Below the pieces are notes generated by a model, which saw only the letters and a list, made by a program, of their open reading frames with translations, ran no database searches and had not been told where the DNA came from. A stretch of DNA of 64,000 nt from Methanobrevibacter_A acididurans. GTDB lineage: Archaea; Methanobacteriota; Methanobacteria; Methanobacteriales; Methanobacteriaceae. Positions 11,560-21,202 of this stretch are shown here, piece by piece; position 1 is the first letter of the stretch; each line of letters begins with the position of its first letter. The translations under genes and the position numbers were made by a program. The stretch lies in contig NZ_CP166991.1 in NCBI RefSeq assembly GCF_046197875.1, positions 1,426,001 to 1,490,000 of the forward strand, read 5' to 3'.

Positions 11560-12696
11560 TTATAAATTTTCTAAACATTCCTCTTTCAAAAATTGAGCAT
11601 CCTCATTATTTGGATGCTTAGCTAAAATTTTAATAAAATAACTTAAAGCCTCTTGATATTCCTCTAATTCCATTAAAACAATACCTTTATTTAATAAAAA
11701 AATTGGATTATCATTTTCAAGATTAATAGCTTTATTATAACAATCTAAAGCTTCTTGAAAACGCCCTAAATCTAACAAAGCATTGCCTTTTCTATTTTGA
11801 GCAGAAGCATCAATATCCGAATCATCAAAACATAACTCCATTGCTTTATCATAAGATTCCAAAGCCTTTTCAGGGTTATTTAAATCATTTAAAAGATTTC
11901 CTCTAGCATTCCAAACTTGAGGATCAGAATCATCTATACTTAAAATTTTATCATAAATATTTAGAGCTTCATTTAATCTGCCTAAAACTTGAAGAATAAA
12001 ACCTCTCCAATATAAAACTACAGTATTTTCAGGATTTATTTTAACAGCCTCATCATTAACTTCAAGAGCCTCTTCAATACGCTCACAATTTAAAAGAGCA
12101 ATTGCTTTATTATTTAGTATATACTCATTATTTGGGTTTACTTCAATAGCTTTATCATAACAACCAATAGCTTCATGAAATTTACCCAAACGAGAGAGAT
12201 TATCTCCCTTTTTATTCAATAAATAAATATCTTCAGAATCAAACCCTAAAGCCGCTGAATAACACAACACAGACTTATCATATTTACCACTATCAAAAAG
12301 TATATCTGCTCTTTGGGTAATCATGGCTTTTTCATCAATTTTATCTCCAATCCAATCTTCAATATTTAATTTTTCAAAATAGATTACCTGAAAAATATTA
12401 TCATCATTAATATCTTCAGCATACATCTTCTTAAATTCTTTAGTCATTTCTTGAGCATTAAGAAACCCTTCCTCTTTTGCTAATTTGTCATTATGTTTTA
12501 AATTTTTAAATTTAATCAAATCAACTTTAGTAACTTGAGCTTCAAAAACTTTCTTTTTTTCTTTAGAAATTAAATTCCAATAACAGTATAAACGATCCCC
12601 TACTTTTAAAGGATTTTTCCATAATTTACGTATTGTCATGTTCTTTTTTTGAGTAATAATATTAATATTTTGACTTCCAAACGACAATATTGGCAT
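11560..12696 (-). CDS. ASCH-domain/TPR repeat fusion protein
   Basis: A 378-residue soluble protein in two parts. Residues about 20-112 match the ASCH (PUA-like) pattern: VGDRLYCYW, a central KVDLIKF strand, an EEGF..A.E helix and a final VIYFEKL strand; ASCH domains bind RNA or modified nucleic acid. Residues about 125-378 are at least seven tandem tetratricopeptide repeats with the W/L-G-Y-A-F-A-P spacing (for example AIGCYDKAIEVNPNNEYILNNK read as YDKAIEVNPNN). TPRs bind proteins. I infer an RNA-linked scaffold; the precise role is unknown. ATG follows GAGGGATTAA. Confidence 0.78.
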   Translation of the reverse strand: MPILSFGSQNINIITQKKNMTIRKLWKNPLKVGDRLYCYWNLISKEKKKVFEAQVTKVDLIKFKNLKHNDKLAKEEGFLNAQEMTKEFKKMYAEDINDDNIFQVIYFEKLNIEDWIGDKIDEKAMITQRADILFDSGKYDKSVLCYSAALGFDSEDIYLLNKKGDNLSRLGKFHEAIGCYDKAIEVNPNNEYILNNKAIALLNCERIEEALEVNDEAVKINPENTVVLYWRGFILQVLGRLNEALNIYDKILSIDDSDPQVWNARGNLLNDLNNPEKALESYDKAMELCFDDSDIDASAQNRKGNALLDLGRFQEALDCYNKAINLENDNPIFLLNKGIVLMELEEYQEALSYFIKILAKHPNNEDAQFLKEECLENL

Positions 12697-12738
12697 TTAA
12701 TCCCTCTAAAATTTTTTTAAAAACATGAAAAAGAAAAT

Positions 12739-13449
12739 TTAAATAACTTCCTCTCCAAATTCTGCACTTTTCACTTTAATAACTGAGTCTTTAAGTATTG
12801 ATTTTATTTTTTTAGCCATATCCTTCAATTCATGAGGATTAGGACTTTCAATATCTTTTAAATCTTCATCAAGAACACTTCTATTTCTAAACTGTTGTAA
12901 GGTATAAACATTACAATTAATTTCATAGCTTATATCAATAATATCTTCAGGTTTAAGTAAACCCGGAACATAAGTAGTCCGACATTCCAAATAGGTTTTA
13001 TCATATTGATTAACTAATTCCATACTTTTTTTAACATTTTCCCCAATATTTGAACCAATTATGGTTTCATATTTTTCAAAAGGAGATTTAATATCCATTG
13101 CAACATAATCAACTAAATTTAAATCTAAAACTTTTTTTAATCTATCTGGATAAACTCCACTTGTATCTAATTTAGTTTTTAATCCTAATTTTTTAGCAAC
13201 ACGTAGAATACTTATCAAATCATCTAATTGTGATAGTGGTTCCCCTCCAGATACATCAACTGCATCAATAAAATCTTTGGAATCATCAATTACTTTATAA
13301 ACTTCACCAATATCAATATCATCACCATCTTCTAAAATTTCACCATTATGACAATAAGGACATCTTAAAGGACAACCTGCTAAGAAAATTACTAAAGACA
13401 TATTCCCATGAAATTCAACAGAAGATATTAATGTAGTTCCAATTTTCAT
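12739..13449 (-). CDS. nrdG: Radical SAM activating enzyme, NrdG-like
   Basis: A 236-residue radical SAM protein whose cluster cysteines C26, C30 and C33 form CPLRCPYC, followed by the SAM-binding DVSGGEPL motif. It resembles the activase of anaerobic (class III) ribonucleotide reductase, which puts the glycyl radical on NrdD. The N-terminal stretch (TLISSVEFHGNMSLVIFLAGC) and the C-terminal QQFRNRSVLD motif are those of the archaeal NrdG group. NrdD itself is not in the window. It is the middle of a minus-strand run between hisC and the ASCH-TPR gene. Confidence 0.82.
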   Translation of the reverse strand: MKIGTTLISSVEFHGNMSLVIFLAGCPLRCPYCHNGEILEDGDDIDIGEVYKVIDDSKDFIDAVDVSGGEPLSQLDDLISILRVAKKLGLKTKLDTSGVYPDRLKKVLDLNLVDYVAMDIKSPFEKYETIIGSNIGENVKKSMELVNQYDKTYLECRTTYVPGLLKPEDIIDISYEINCNVYTLQQFRNRSVLDEDLKDIESPNPHELKDMAKKIKSILKDSVIKVKSAEFGEEVI

Positions 13450-13483
13450 AATTTGTGTAACCTACCTTTTAATATATTTTTAC

Positions 13484-14581
13484 TTAATTTACAACTTCTT
13501 TTAATATGTTTAAAAACTTTTTGTCTTCTTCAATAGTTGCAATACTTATTCTAATCCAATATTCATCTAAACCTTTAAAAGAAGTACAATCTCTAACAAT
13601 TACGCCCTTTTTTAACAATTCATAAGATAATTCATTTGCAGTAAATCCAGTTTCCCTTACATCTATTACCATAAAATTTGATTGAGATTTTAAAACATGC
13701 AATTTATTGATTTTAGAAACACCTTCATATAATAAATCCCTACTTTCTTTACCTTTAATAATTGAATCTTCTATGAATTTTTTATCTTTTAAAGTTGCTA
13801 AAGCCGCCACATAAGATAGCCGAGTGAGAGAAAAAACAGGTTTAATTCTATGCATATATTCTATATTCTCACTATTAGATAAACCATAACCTATTCTCAT
13901 ACCTGCTAGACCCATAACTTTTGAGAAAGTTCTTAAAATAAACACATTAGAATAATCTTTAATTAAATTAACATGATTAGATTCAGCATATTCAATATAA
14001 GCTTCATCAATAATTACTAAAGCATTAGTAGCATCTAAAATTGTTTTAATATCTTCTTCATTAATAACAGCCCCTGTAGGATTATTTGGAGAACATAAAA
14101 AAATCATTTTTGTTTTATCAGATAAAGAATTTAAAATTGAATCAACATCCAAAGTATTACTATTTAAATCCCAATTACCATAAATTGGTATTGCCCCATA
14201 AGGTTTTAAAAGAAACTCATAATATGTGTAAGATGGCAATGGAACAATAAATTCATCACCAGGTTCGATAAAAGTTTTAATTAATGAATCTAAAACTTCA
14301 TCAGCACCATCTCCACCAATAATAACCTGATTAGGTTTAACACCTGCATAATTTGCAATTTCTGATTCAAGTTTAGTTAAATCAGATTCTGGATATCTAT
14401 TAACATTATCAACTTCATTTAGAATAGCAGTCTTAACTTTACTAGAAGGACCCCATGGATTTTCATTTGAACCTAATTTAATTATATCCTTTTCATTTAT
14501 ATTAAATTCATTAACAATTTCTTCTTTGGATCTACCCGGAACATACGGATCTAATTCTAATACTGCTTTTTTCGGATTCAT
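13484..14581 (-). CDS. hisC: Histidinol-phosphate aminotransferase
   Basis: A fold-type I PLP aminotransferase of 365 residues. The family marks are LGSNENPWGPS near the N-terminus, SPNNPTG, DEAYIEY and the PLP-lysine motif TFSKVMGLAGMRIGYG. It transfers an amino group from glutamate to imidazole-acetol phosphate in histidine synthesis. Other his genes are absent here, as usual for methanogens where the pathway is scattered. ATG start. It lies between nrdG and the hexapeptide-repeat gene with gaps of about 35 bp, suggesting one transcript. Confidence 0.92.
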   Translation of the reverse strand: MNPKKAVLELDPYVPGRSKEEIVNEFNINEKDIIKLGSNENPWGPSSKVKTAILNEVDNVNRYPESDLTKLESEIANYAGVKPNQVIIGGDGADEVLDSLIKTFIEPGDEFIVPLPSYTYYEFLLKPYGAIPIYGNWDLNSNTLDVDSILNSLSDKTKMIFLCSPNNPTGAVINEEDIKTILDATNALVIIDEAYIEYAESNHVNLIKDYSNVFILRTFSKVMGLAGMRIGYGLSNSENIEYMHRIKPVFSLTRLSYVAALATLKDKKFIEDSIIKGKESRDLLYEGVSKINKLHVLKSQSNFMVIDVRETGFTANELSYELLKKGVIVRDCTSFKGLDEYWIRISIATIEEDKKFLNILKEVVN

Positions 14582-14616
14582 TTTTTTATACCTACATTAA
14601 AAAAAAAGATTATTAA

Positions 14617-15147
14617 TTAAAATTCAAATTCAACATCATATATTTTTGGGGCATCTTTAACAAAATTAAAATTCGCATCATATGCATTGGATAAATTTAC
14701 ATAATGCTTAGCATTAAATTTAATTAAATTTAATTGTTTTTCTGAAATTTCTTTAACAACTTTCCCCGGAGTACCCATTATTAAACTATTGTCTGGAAAT
14801 TCATGATTTTCTGTAACAACAGCACCTGCAGCAACAATAGAATTTTTACCAATGTGCGCATTATTTAAAACAGTTGCATTCATTCCAACAATTACATTAT
14901 CATCTATAGTACATCCATGCACAACAGCAGCGTGACCGATAGATACATTTTCACCTATATTTAATGATAAACCTGGAGAACAATGAAGAACACAATTATC
15001 CTGAACATTAGAATCCTTTCCTAATGAAATATGACTTGTATCTCCTCTAATAACTGCATTATACCATACTGAAACATTTTCCCCTAAATCAACGTCTCCT
15101 ACAACATGAGCTCCTGGGAAAATTTTTGCTGACTTGTGAATATTCAT
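14617..15147 (-). CDS. Gamma-carbonic-anhydrase-like hexapeptide-repeat protein
   Basis: A 176-residue left-handed beta-helix protein built of hexapeptide repeats ([LIV]GxxxxV units such as IGENVS, VGMNAT, IGKNSI). RGDTSHI, QDNCVLHC and GHAAVVHGC place it in the gamma-carbonic anhydrase/YrdA/PaaY group, with histidines positioned to hold a metal between subunits of a trimer. It lacks the long acidic loop of the Methanosarcina Cam enzyme, so true carbonic anhydrase activity is not certain. ATG behind an AGGAGG. It follows glmU by 53 bp. Confidence 0.82.
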   Translation of the reverse strand: MNIHKSAKIFPGAHVVGDVDLGENVSVWYNAVIRGDTSHISLGKDSNVQDNCVLHCSPGLSLNIGENVSIGHAAVVHGCTIDDNVIVGMNATVLNNAHIGKNSIVAAGAVVTENHEFPDNSLIMGTPGKVVKEISEKQLNLIKFNAKHYVNLSNAYDANFNFVKDAPKIYDVEFEF

Positions 15148-15200
15148 TTTTTATTCCTCCTAAATATAAAAATTATTTGTTTTATATAAAAAAATTTAAT

Positions 15201-16508
15201 TTAATCTTTTAAATTATCTAATGAACACTGGTCATTAGTTGTTTTATCTTGAATGATATAATCTTGTTTAACTAATATTCTCATATTAGAACCTACATCA
15301 TGGTATAATAAAACACCAGATCCAATAGTTGAACTTGAACCAACTTTAACTCCTGGAGAAAAACTTGAATTTATTCCAGTTTTTACACTATCTCCAATTA
15401 TAGCTCCTAATTTTCTTCTTCCACTATCTTCTTTCTTATTCTTAATAATTGTTTTAACTGATTTATTATCAAAACGTAAATTAGCTATATTAGTTCCTGC
15501 AGCAATATTACAATTTGATCCTATAACAGAATCTCCAACATAACTTAAATGTCCAACATTTGTGTTTTCCATGATGATAGAATTTTTAATCTCAACGGCA
15601 TTACCTACATGTACATTATCGCCGAAGTAAGTATTTCCACGAATATAAGAATTAGGACCAATATCACAGTTTTTACCTATATAAACTGAACCTTCAATAT
15701 ATACTCCAGATTTAAGGATGCTTCCTTCATCTAGGAAGACTTCACCATGAATAGTTACACCTGACTCTACTTTTCCTTTAATTTCTCCTTTGATTTTTTT
15801 AAGTAATCTTTCATTAATTTCAATTAACTCCCAAGGACGCCCCACATCAATCCAATCTTTAGTAGTTACATATGCTTTAACTATTTTATTTTCTTCAATT
15901 TGCATTGATAATGAGTCAGTTATTTCATATTCTCCTCTTGAAGAGATTTGAGTTTTATTAATTTTATCAAAAATATCTTTATTAAAAATATAAATTCCAG
16001 TGTTGATTAAATTACTTGGAGCTTCTCCTTTTTTAGGTTTTTCTACAATGTTTTTTACTAAACCATTTTCTACTTCAACTACTCCAAAAGAACTTGGATT
16101 GTTCACTTCTTTTAAAACCATTAAAGTATCTACTTCACTTTCATTATATTTTGAAATGAGTTCTTCAATAATATCATTATTTAATATTAAATCGCCGTTT
16201 AAAACAATAACACTATCATTAATAAAATCTTCACCATAACCAATAGCATTAGCAGTGCCTGCTAAATTAGTTTGTGTTTTATAAGAAATATTAACACCAA
16301 ACTCTTTACCATCCTTAAAATAATTTTTAACAATATCTTCTTTATACCCAACAATTAAAAGTATGTCTTTAATACCATTATCTCTTAAAATTTCAATGTT
16401 ATATTGCATAATAGGTTTACCTGCAACAGGTAACATTGTTTTAGGTTTTGTTAATGTTAACGGTCGCATACGTGTTCCTTCACCGGCACTTAATATTATT
16501 GCTTTCAT
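15201..16508 (-). CDS. glmU: Bifunctional GlmU-like sugar nucleotidyltransferase/acetyltransferase
   Basis: The 435-residue protein has an N-terminal nucleotidyltransferase (1-230) with LSAGEGTRMRPLT and a Lys-containing PKTMLP site, and a C-terminal left-handed beta helix (about 250-420). It matches archaeal GlmU (as in M. jannaschii), which acetylates glucosamine-1-P and couples it to UTP to give UDP-GlcNAc for pseudomurein and glycoprotein glycans. The glmM paralog lies 115 bp upstream on the same strand, giving consecutive steps of one pathway. Strong Shine-Dalgarno AAGGAGG before the ATG. Confidence 0.9.
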   Translation of the reverse strand: MKAIILSAGEGTRMRPLTLTKPKTMLPVAGKPIMQYNIEILRDNGIKDILLIVGYKEDIVKNYFKDGKEFGVNISYKTQTNLAGTANAIGYGEDFINDSVIVLNGDLILNNDIIEELISKYNESEVDTLMVLKEVNNPSSFGVVEVENGLVKNIVEKPKKGEAPSNLINTGIYIFNKDIFDKINKTQISSRGEYEITDSLSMQIEENKIVKAYVTTKDWIDVGRPWELIEINERLLKKIKGEIKGKVESGVTIHGEVFLDEGSILKSGVYIEGSVYIGKNCDIGPNSYIRGNTYFGDNVHVGNAVEIKNSIIMENTNVGHLSYVGDSVIGSNCNIAAGTNIANLRFDNKSVKTIIKNKKEDSGRRKLGAIIGDSVKTGINSSFSPGVKVGSSSTIGSGVLLYHDVGSNMRILVKQDYIIQDKTTNDQCSLDNLKD

Positions 16509-16623
16509 TTGCTTTTTTCCTCCTTAGCAAATTATAAAATTTTTAAGTTTAATTATTAATTTAATTTGTTGATTGAATTATTTTAAATTAACTAAAATTC
16601 TTAATTATGTGAAATTGAATTAT

Positions 16624-17979
16624 TCATGAAAGATTTTTTTCAATTAAAAATACACATTTTTGTCTTATTAATTCTGCTTTTTCTTCAGTTTTAGCTTCTA
16701 AAGTAATTCTAATATAATCTTCAGTACCAGAAGGTCTTAATAGTACCCAACTTCCATCATCAAATGTTAAACGAATCCCATCAATAGAATTAACATATTT
16801 AATATCATCAAATTCTTCTTTTAATTGTTCTTCCATATTTTCGAACACCTTTAATTTATCCTCTTTAGAACAAACCACTTTTTCTCTAATACTGAAATAA
16901 GAAGATATTTCATTTAATAATTTACTTAAAGGCCCTTCTTTTGATACTATTTCTGCAATTCTAAGACCAGACAATAAACCATCAGGGCACATACAAAAAT
17001 CAGGGTGCACCCATGTTCCAGAGGGTTCCCCTCCAAATGTAGCATCATTTTTAATAATGGACTCAGCAACTGCAACATCACCAACTTTTGTTCTAATTAC
17101 TTTTCCCCCAACTTTTTCCATTACTTCATCCATACATAATCCTGCATCAACTGTTGTAACTACTGTCCCTCCAAAATTTTTTGAAATAAGGGCTAATAAC
17201 TTATCAAATTCTGATATATTCCCATTTTCATCAACAGCCATCATTCTATCAGCATCCCCATCATGAGCTATTCCAAGATCTGCACCTGTAGCAACAACCA
17301 CTTTCATAAGATTTTGAAGATTAGTTTTATTAGGTTCAGGATTACGTCCAGGGAAAAATCCATCTACTTGAGAGTTAAGAGTTATCACATCACAACCAGC
17401 TTTTCTGAATATTATAGGAGATAATTCTGATCCTGCACCAGAAGCTGCATCGATTACAACTTTTAAACCTTTTTTAATATTAACTGTGTTTAATAAATCA
17501 TTCATATATTGTTTTTTAATCTCAGTATTATGAGTTACTGAACCTATATATTCCCAACTTACATTTCCATAAGCTTTAGAATTGTATAATTGTTCTATTT
17601 CAGCTTCTTGAATAGGAGTATAAGCCATACCATTAGGATTCCATAATTTAATACCATTATATTGAGGAGGGTTATGTGATGCTGTAATCATTATTCCTGC
17701 ATTAGCACCTAATTTAAGTGTAGCATAACCTACTAATGGTGTTGGAACCATACCTAATTTAATTATGTTTATTCCACCTTCCATCAAACCAGATACAATA
17801 GCTTGTTCCAACATTTTATTGGTTGTTCGAGTATCATAACCAATAACAACAGTCCCTTCATTTTTTAAATATGAAGCTAAAGATTTTCCAACATTTAAAG
17901 CTAAATTTGCATTAATTTCTGTACCTATTTTACCTCTAATCCCAGAAGTTCCAAAAAGTTTCTTATTCTCATTACTCAT
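16624..17979 (-). CDS. glmM: Phosphoglucosamine mutase (paralog 2, with glmU)
   Basis: A 451-residue phosphohexomutase with FGTSGIRG at the N-terminus, TASHNPP (phosphoserine 101), the metal-binding DGDADR, GGEPSG and RPSGTEDYIR motifs. Being beside glmU, it most likely makes glucosamine-1-phosphate. The ATG at 17979 is preferred over an upstream TTG because the residues before it (MCFL) are not part of the family N-terminus. The paralog at 9755 differs in motif one (GTFGVRR). The gene follows apgM by about 30 bp. Confidence 0.9.
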   Translation of the reverse strand: MSNENKKLFGTSGIRGKIGTEINANLALNVGKSLASYLKNEGTVVIGYDTRTTNKMLEQAIVSGLMEGGINIIKLGMVPTPLVGYATLKLGANAGIMITASHNPPQYNGIKLWNPNGMAYTPIQEAEIEQLYNSKAYGNVSWEYIGSVTHNTEIKKQYMNDLLNTVNIKKGLKVVIDAASGAGSELSPIIFRKAGCDVITLNSQVDGFFPGRNPEPNKTNLQNLMKVVVATGADLGIAHDGDADRMMAVDENGNISEFDKLLALISKNFGGTVVTTVDAGLCMDEVMEKVGGKVIRTKVGDVAVAESIIKNDATFGGEPSGTWVHPDFCMCPDGLLSGLRIAEIVSKEGPLSKLLNEISSYFSIREKVVCSKEDKLKVFENMEEQLKEEFDDIKYVNSIDGIRLTFDDGSWVLLRPSGTEDYIRITLEAKTEEKAELIRQKCVFLIEKNLS

Positions 17980-18011
17980 TAAAAAACACAACCATTAAAA
18001 TTTTCATTTAA

Positions 18012-19250
18012 TCAAGCACCAAATTTATGAGAATTATTCATTAAATCCATAACAATATTCATTACATCAGATCCTCTAATTCTACACAATCCACCTTTTG
18101 CAACAGCAAATTCATTATATTCTTTAACATCATCAACCCTTACTTCAGGACTATTAATTATAACAGGAACAGGATCTCCAGAATGATTCATAACAGAAAT
18201 TGGAGTTGAATGGTCAGCTGTTAAAAATAATACAACATTTTTAAGGTTTAATAATTTACTCATAACAATTTTATCAACTTTTTCAATGAATTCTTTTTTC
18301 TGAATTGCATTACCATCATGACCTGCTTCATCAGCACCATCAATATTAATTAAAAAGAAATTGTGATCTGTATTATTTACTTGATTAATTATTGTATCAA
18401 TAATATTATCCAAATTAGTATCTACACCACCAGTAACATCATCCATTTCAATAATATCCATACCTGCAAATCGTCCAATTCCCATAATTAAACCAGTTTC
18501 AGCTATACATGCAGAATTAACTTCATATTTTTCATTAATATGTTCTACTTTAGGTACAGCTCCTGCACCACGAGGTATTATTATATTAGCAGGGGGTTTA
18601 TTTTCCTCCATACGTCCAATATTAACCGGATGATTTTTTACCATTTCATAGGATTTTTCAACAATTTTATTTAGTAAATCTGCAGTTCTTTTAGCTTCTT
18701 CACTACCATCAGTACTTTCAACTATTTTAGGTTTTTTACCTTCAACTTTAGGGTCTGCATCTGTTACCTTATCAGATAAACCTTCCCCACGCAATACAAG
18801 AACTGCTCTATGGCCAGTAGATTCTTTAAAAATTATCTGAATATCTTCATAACCTTTTATAACCATAGTATTTAAAACATCTACAATATCTTTAGTACCT
18901 TCTCTAATTCTTCCAGCACGTCTATCCGTTATAATTCCATTTTCATCAGCTGTTGAGAAATTACATCTAAATGCTATATCTCCAGGAATAACATCTAATC
19001 CAACACCAGATGCTTCAAATGGTCCACGTCCAGTATAAACTTCATATGGATCATAACCTAAAATAGATAAATGAGCTGTATCACTTCCAGGTATTATTCC
19101 AGGTCTTATAGAATCCATTATACCAGTAATACCACGTTCTGCCATTTTATCCATATTTGGAGTGTTAGCTGCTTGAAGAGGTGTTTGATTATCTAATTCT
19201 TTTAAAGGACGATCTCCCATTCCATCCATAACTAATATAATTCCTTTCAT
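18012..19250 (-). CDS. apgM: 2,3-bisphosphoglycerate-independent phosphoglycerate mutase (archaeal ApgM)
   Basis: A 412-residue alkaline-phosphatase-superfamily enzyme swapping 3- and 2-phosphoglycerate in gluconeogenesis/glycolysis. The metal-binding start DGMGDRP, the nucleophile loop PGSDTAH (Ser 56), and the C-terminal DGADEAGHDG and LTADHSTP metal motifs are all present. Length fits the archaeal type (about 400) and not the bacterial GpmI (about 510). ATG with GGTGAT. It is the first gene of the minus-strand series leading into glmM and glmU. Confidence 0.95.
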   Translation of the reverse strand: MKGIILVMDGMGDRPLKELDNQTPLQAANTPNMDKMAERGITGIMDSIRPGIIPGSDTAHLSILGYDPYEVYTGRGPFEASGVGLDVIPGDIAFRCNFSTADENGIITDRRAGRIREGTKDIVDVLNTMVIKGYEDIQIIFKESTGHRAVLVLRGEGLSDKVTDADPKVEGKKPKIVESTDGSEEAKRTADLLNKIVEKSYEMVKNHPVNIGRMEENKPPANIIIPRGAGAVPKVEHINEKYEVNSACIAETGLIMGIGRFAGMDIIEMDDVTGGVDTNLDNIIDTIINQVNNTDHNFFLINIDGADEAGHDGNAIQKKEFIEKVDKIVMSKLLNLKNVVLFLTADHSTPISVMNHSGDPVPVIINSPEVRVDDVKEYNEFAVAKGGLCRIRGSDVMNIVMDLMNNSHKFGA

Positions 19251-19515
19251 TTTTTCATCACCTTTTTAAAATAAAATTAAAGAAAATTTAAATTTCATTA
19301 ATGAGATATAATAAAATTCTAAATTTAATTTCTAAATTAATATATATGATTAGGTTTTAGTTTAAAATGATTTATATAATTTTATATATTGATAAAAAAT
19401 TTTTGTAAAATATAAAATTAATTTGATAAGTAAAAAACATTTTAGAAATTAATAAATATAAGTTATTACAAAATTTGAATTACTTAAATTAAAATAAAAA
19501 AAAAAAGGTGATTTT

Positions 19516-19680
19516 ATGGTAATATACGAATGTATGCACTGTGAATATAAATTTGACTCTGAAAAAGGCGATCCTGCATATAATATACCAGCAGGAACTT
19601 TATTAGAAGATTTACCTGATGATTGGGCTTGTCCGGAATGTGCAGCAGGTAAAGAAGCTTTCATTATAGTTGAAGAATAA
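19516..19680 (+). CDS. rub: Rubredoxin
   Basis: A 54-residue gene, too short for routine ORF calling. Cysteines at 6, 9, 39 and 42 (CMHC and CPEC) form the single-iron FeS4 site; ...DDWACPEC... is the classic rubredoxin second loop. The first loop reads CMHCEYKFD with Glu where Gly is usual. It carries electrons to oxygen- or peroxide-reducing enzymes (rubrerythrin, flavodiiron proteins) in anaerobes. The ATG has GGTGAT 4 bases upstream. It stands alone, converging with the DUF92 gene. Confidence 0.92.
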   Translation: MVIYECMHCEYKFDSEKGDPAYNIPAGTLLEDLPDDWACPECAAGKEAFIIVEE

Positions 19681-19728
19681 ATTCTAAAAAAATTTTTTAA
19701 TAAAAAAAATTTCTTTTTTTTCTATTTT

Positions 19729-20427
19729 TTATAATACACATATTATACCCACTATAGCTCCAGTTATAGTAGCCAATAAATTAACATGCTCATTATTTAA
19801 ATAATCTCTTCTTTCAAATACTGCCCCAAGAAAGCTATCCATAAAGCAGCCCACAGTACCTGAAATAATTGCTATTTTTATAGACATCCAAGGATCAGGC
19901 ATTATACCTAAAATAAAAGCTGCAAAACCTATTATACCTGCACCAACAATTCCAACTGCAGTTCCTAAAAAGGATATAGCTCCATCAGTACCAGGACTAA
20001 CTTTCTTAAAAGTTGTTATAAGTACTGGATTTTGTAAAACTCCAATTTCACTTGCAAGAGTATCTGCAGTAGCTGTTGCTATAGAACCTAAAAAACCACC
20101 TACAAAGGGCAAATAATAACCACCAAACGCGGCCATAAGGAAAGCAACCAAACCATTCGAAATAACATTTTTAGCCGTTCTTCTACCTTCATATTCCCCA
20201 ATACTATTTTTATAAGGTTTTGCAAATTTTGTGGCCAATAAACTCATGATTAAAAAAATTACAATTAAAATTAACCAACTTACACCAGCTGAAAATATGA
20301 TTACAATACCCATTATTATCATTGTAAGAGAACCTAATAAATCTAAAGATTTTCTCCAATACACAAAAAATCCTAATAAGAAGAGTATTATCACATAACC
20401 CCAATTAATCATTAAAGCTTCTTCCAT
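19729..20427 (-). CDS. DUF92 family integral membrane protein
   Basis: A 232-residue protein with about six hydrophobic segments and the motif SIATATADTLASEIG, characteristic of the DUF92/TIGR00297 family. Plant homologs (VTE6) are phytyl-phosphate kinases, so a CTP-dependent isoprenoid phosphate kinase is conceivable here, but that is by homology. The ATG at 20427 is favoured over a GTG three codons upstream because GTGGT then acts as the ribosome site. It converges with the rubredoxin gene across a T-rich gap of about 50 bp. Confidence 0.85.
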   Translation of the reverse strand: MEEALMINWGYVIILFLLGFFVYWRKSLDLLGSLTMIIMGIVIIFSAGVSWLILIVIFLIMSLLATKFAKPYKNSIGEYEGRRTAKNVISNGLVAFLMAAFGGYYLPFVGGFLGSIATATADTLASEIGVLQNPVLITTFKKVSPGTDGAISFLGTAVGIVGAGIIGFAAFILGIMPDPWMSIKIAIISGTVGCFMDSFLGAVFERRDYLNNEHVNLLATITGAIVGIICVL

Positions 20428-20623
20428 AATAACCACTAAATATAATTTATTTATATTATATAAGTTTAATCATAAAAAGATAACTATTAATTTATATTTA
20501 AGGGATAAATATTGAAATTTAGAATAAAAAATAATAAAAACTTAAAATATAAAAAACGATTTTAAAAAAAAGTGAAAAATAGAGAATTTATTTTATAAAT
20601 AAATTCTTTAATCTGAAAAGTAA

Positions 20624-21202
20624 TTAATCTAATACTTTACTTTTAATAACTTCTACTCTTTTAAGAGGATAGATTTTTTTAGCAGTATGATAAATTTCAC
20701 TTGCTAATCTACCATTAACAGAAGTTTCAATAACATCTTCAAAGTTCTTTTCTACAGCAATGTTATTAACTAATTCAGTAATTGTTTCTCTCATGAATTT
20801 TTGTTGAGAAGATTTTGCTCTTCTAGTAGTAACAGCTAAAACATGAAGCTTCATTTTATGTCCATCTTTTGTTTCAATTATAACAGGAGTATCTATTCTA
20901 CTAGTACCTCTTCTAATCATACTTCTAACATAATCAGTAGTTGTTTTATGTCCAGTGAATTTTGTATTTGCAACATCACCAGCTACATTATCAATTTCAA
21001 ATTGTAATTTAATATATTGTTTAGAAAAATCACCAGTTAATTCTCTCATAGTAACTTCTACTGTTCTTCCTACAAGAAAATCAGGATCTCTTGAAGGGGT
21101 TTCTCCAATTTCCTTATCTCCAAAAGCTACAGGAGTTTTTATAGTATACCAATCTTTTTCTTTCCAAGTATCACGTACGTGTCGTCTTTTTGCTTTTGCC
21201 AT
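20624..21202 (-). CDS. rps3ae: 30S ribosomal protein eS1 (S3Ae)
   Basis: A basic 192-residue protein starting MAKAKRRHVRDTWKEKDWY, with DFSKQYIKLQFEID and the RRGTSRID signature of the S3Ae family. It lies on the platform of the small subunit near mRNA exit. The ATG follows AGAGGTTTGATT. It is apparently transcribed on its own from the 434-bp gap to the right. Confidence 0.96.
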   Translation of the reverse strand: MAKAKRRHVRDTWKEKDWYTIKTPVAFGDKEIGETPSRDPDFLVGRTVEVTMRELTGDFSKQYIKLQFEIDNVAGDVANTKFTGHKTTTDYVRSMIRRGTSRIDTPVIIETKDGHKMKLHVLAVTTRRAKSSQQKFMRETITELVNNIAVEKNFEDVIETSVNGRLASEIYHTAKKIYPLKRVEVIKSKVLD

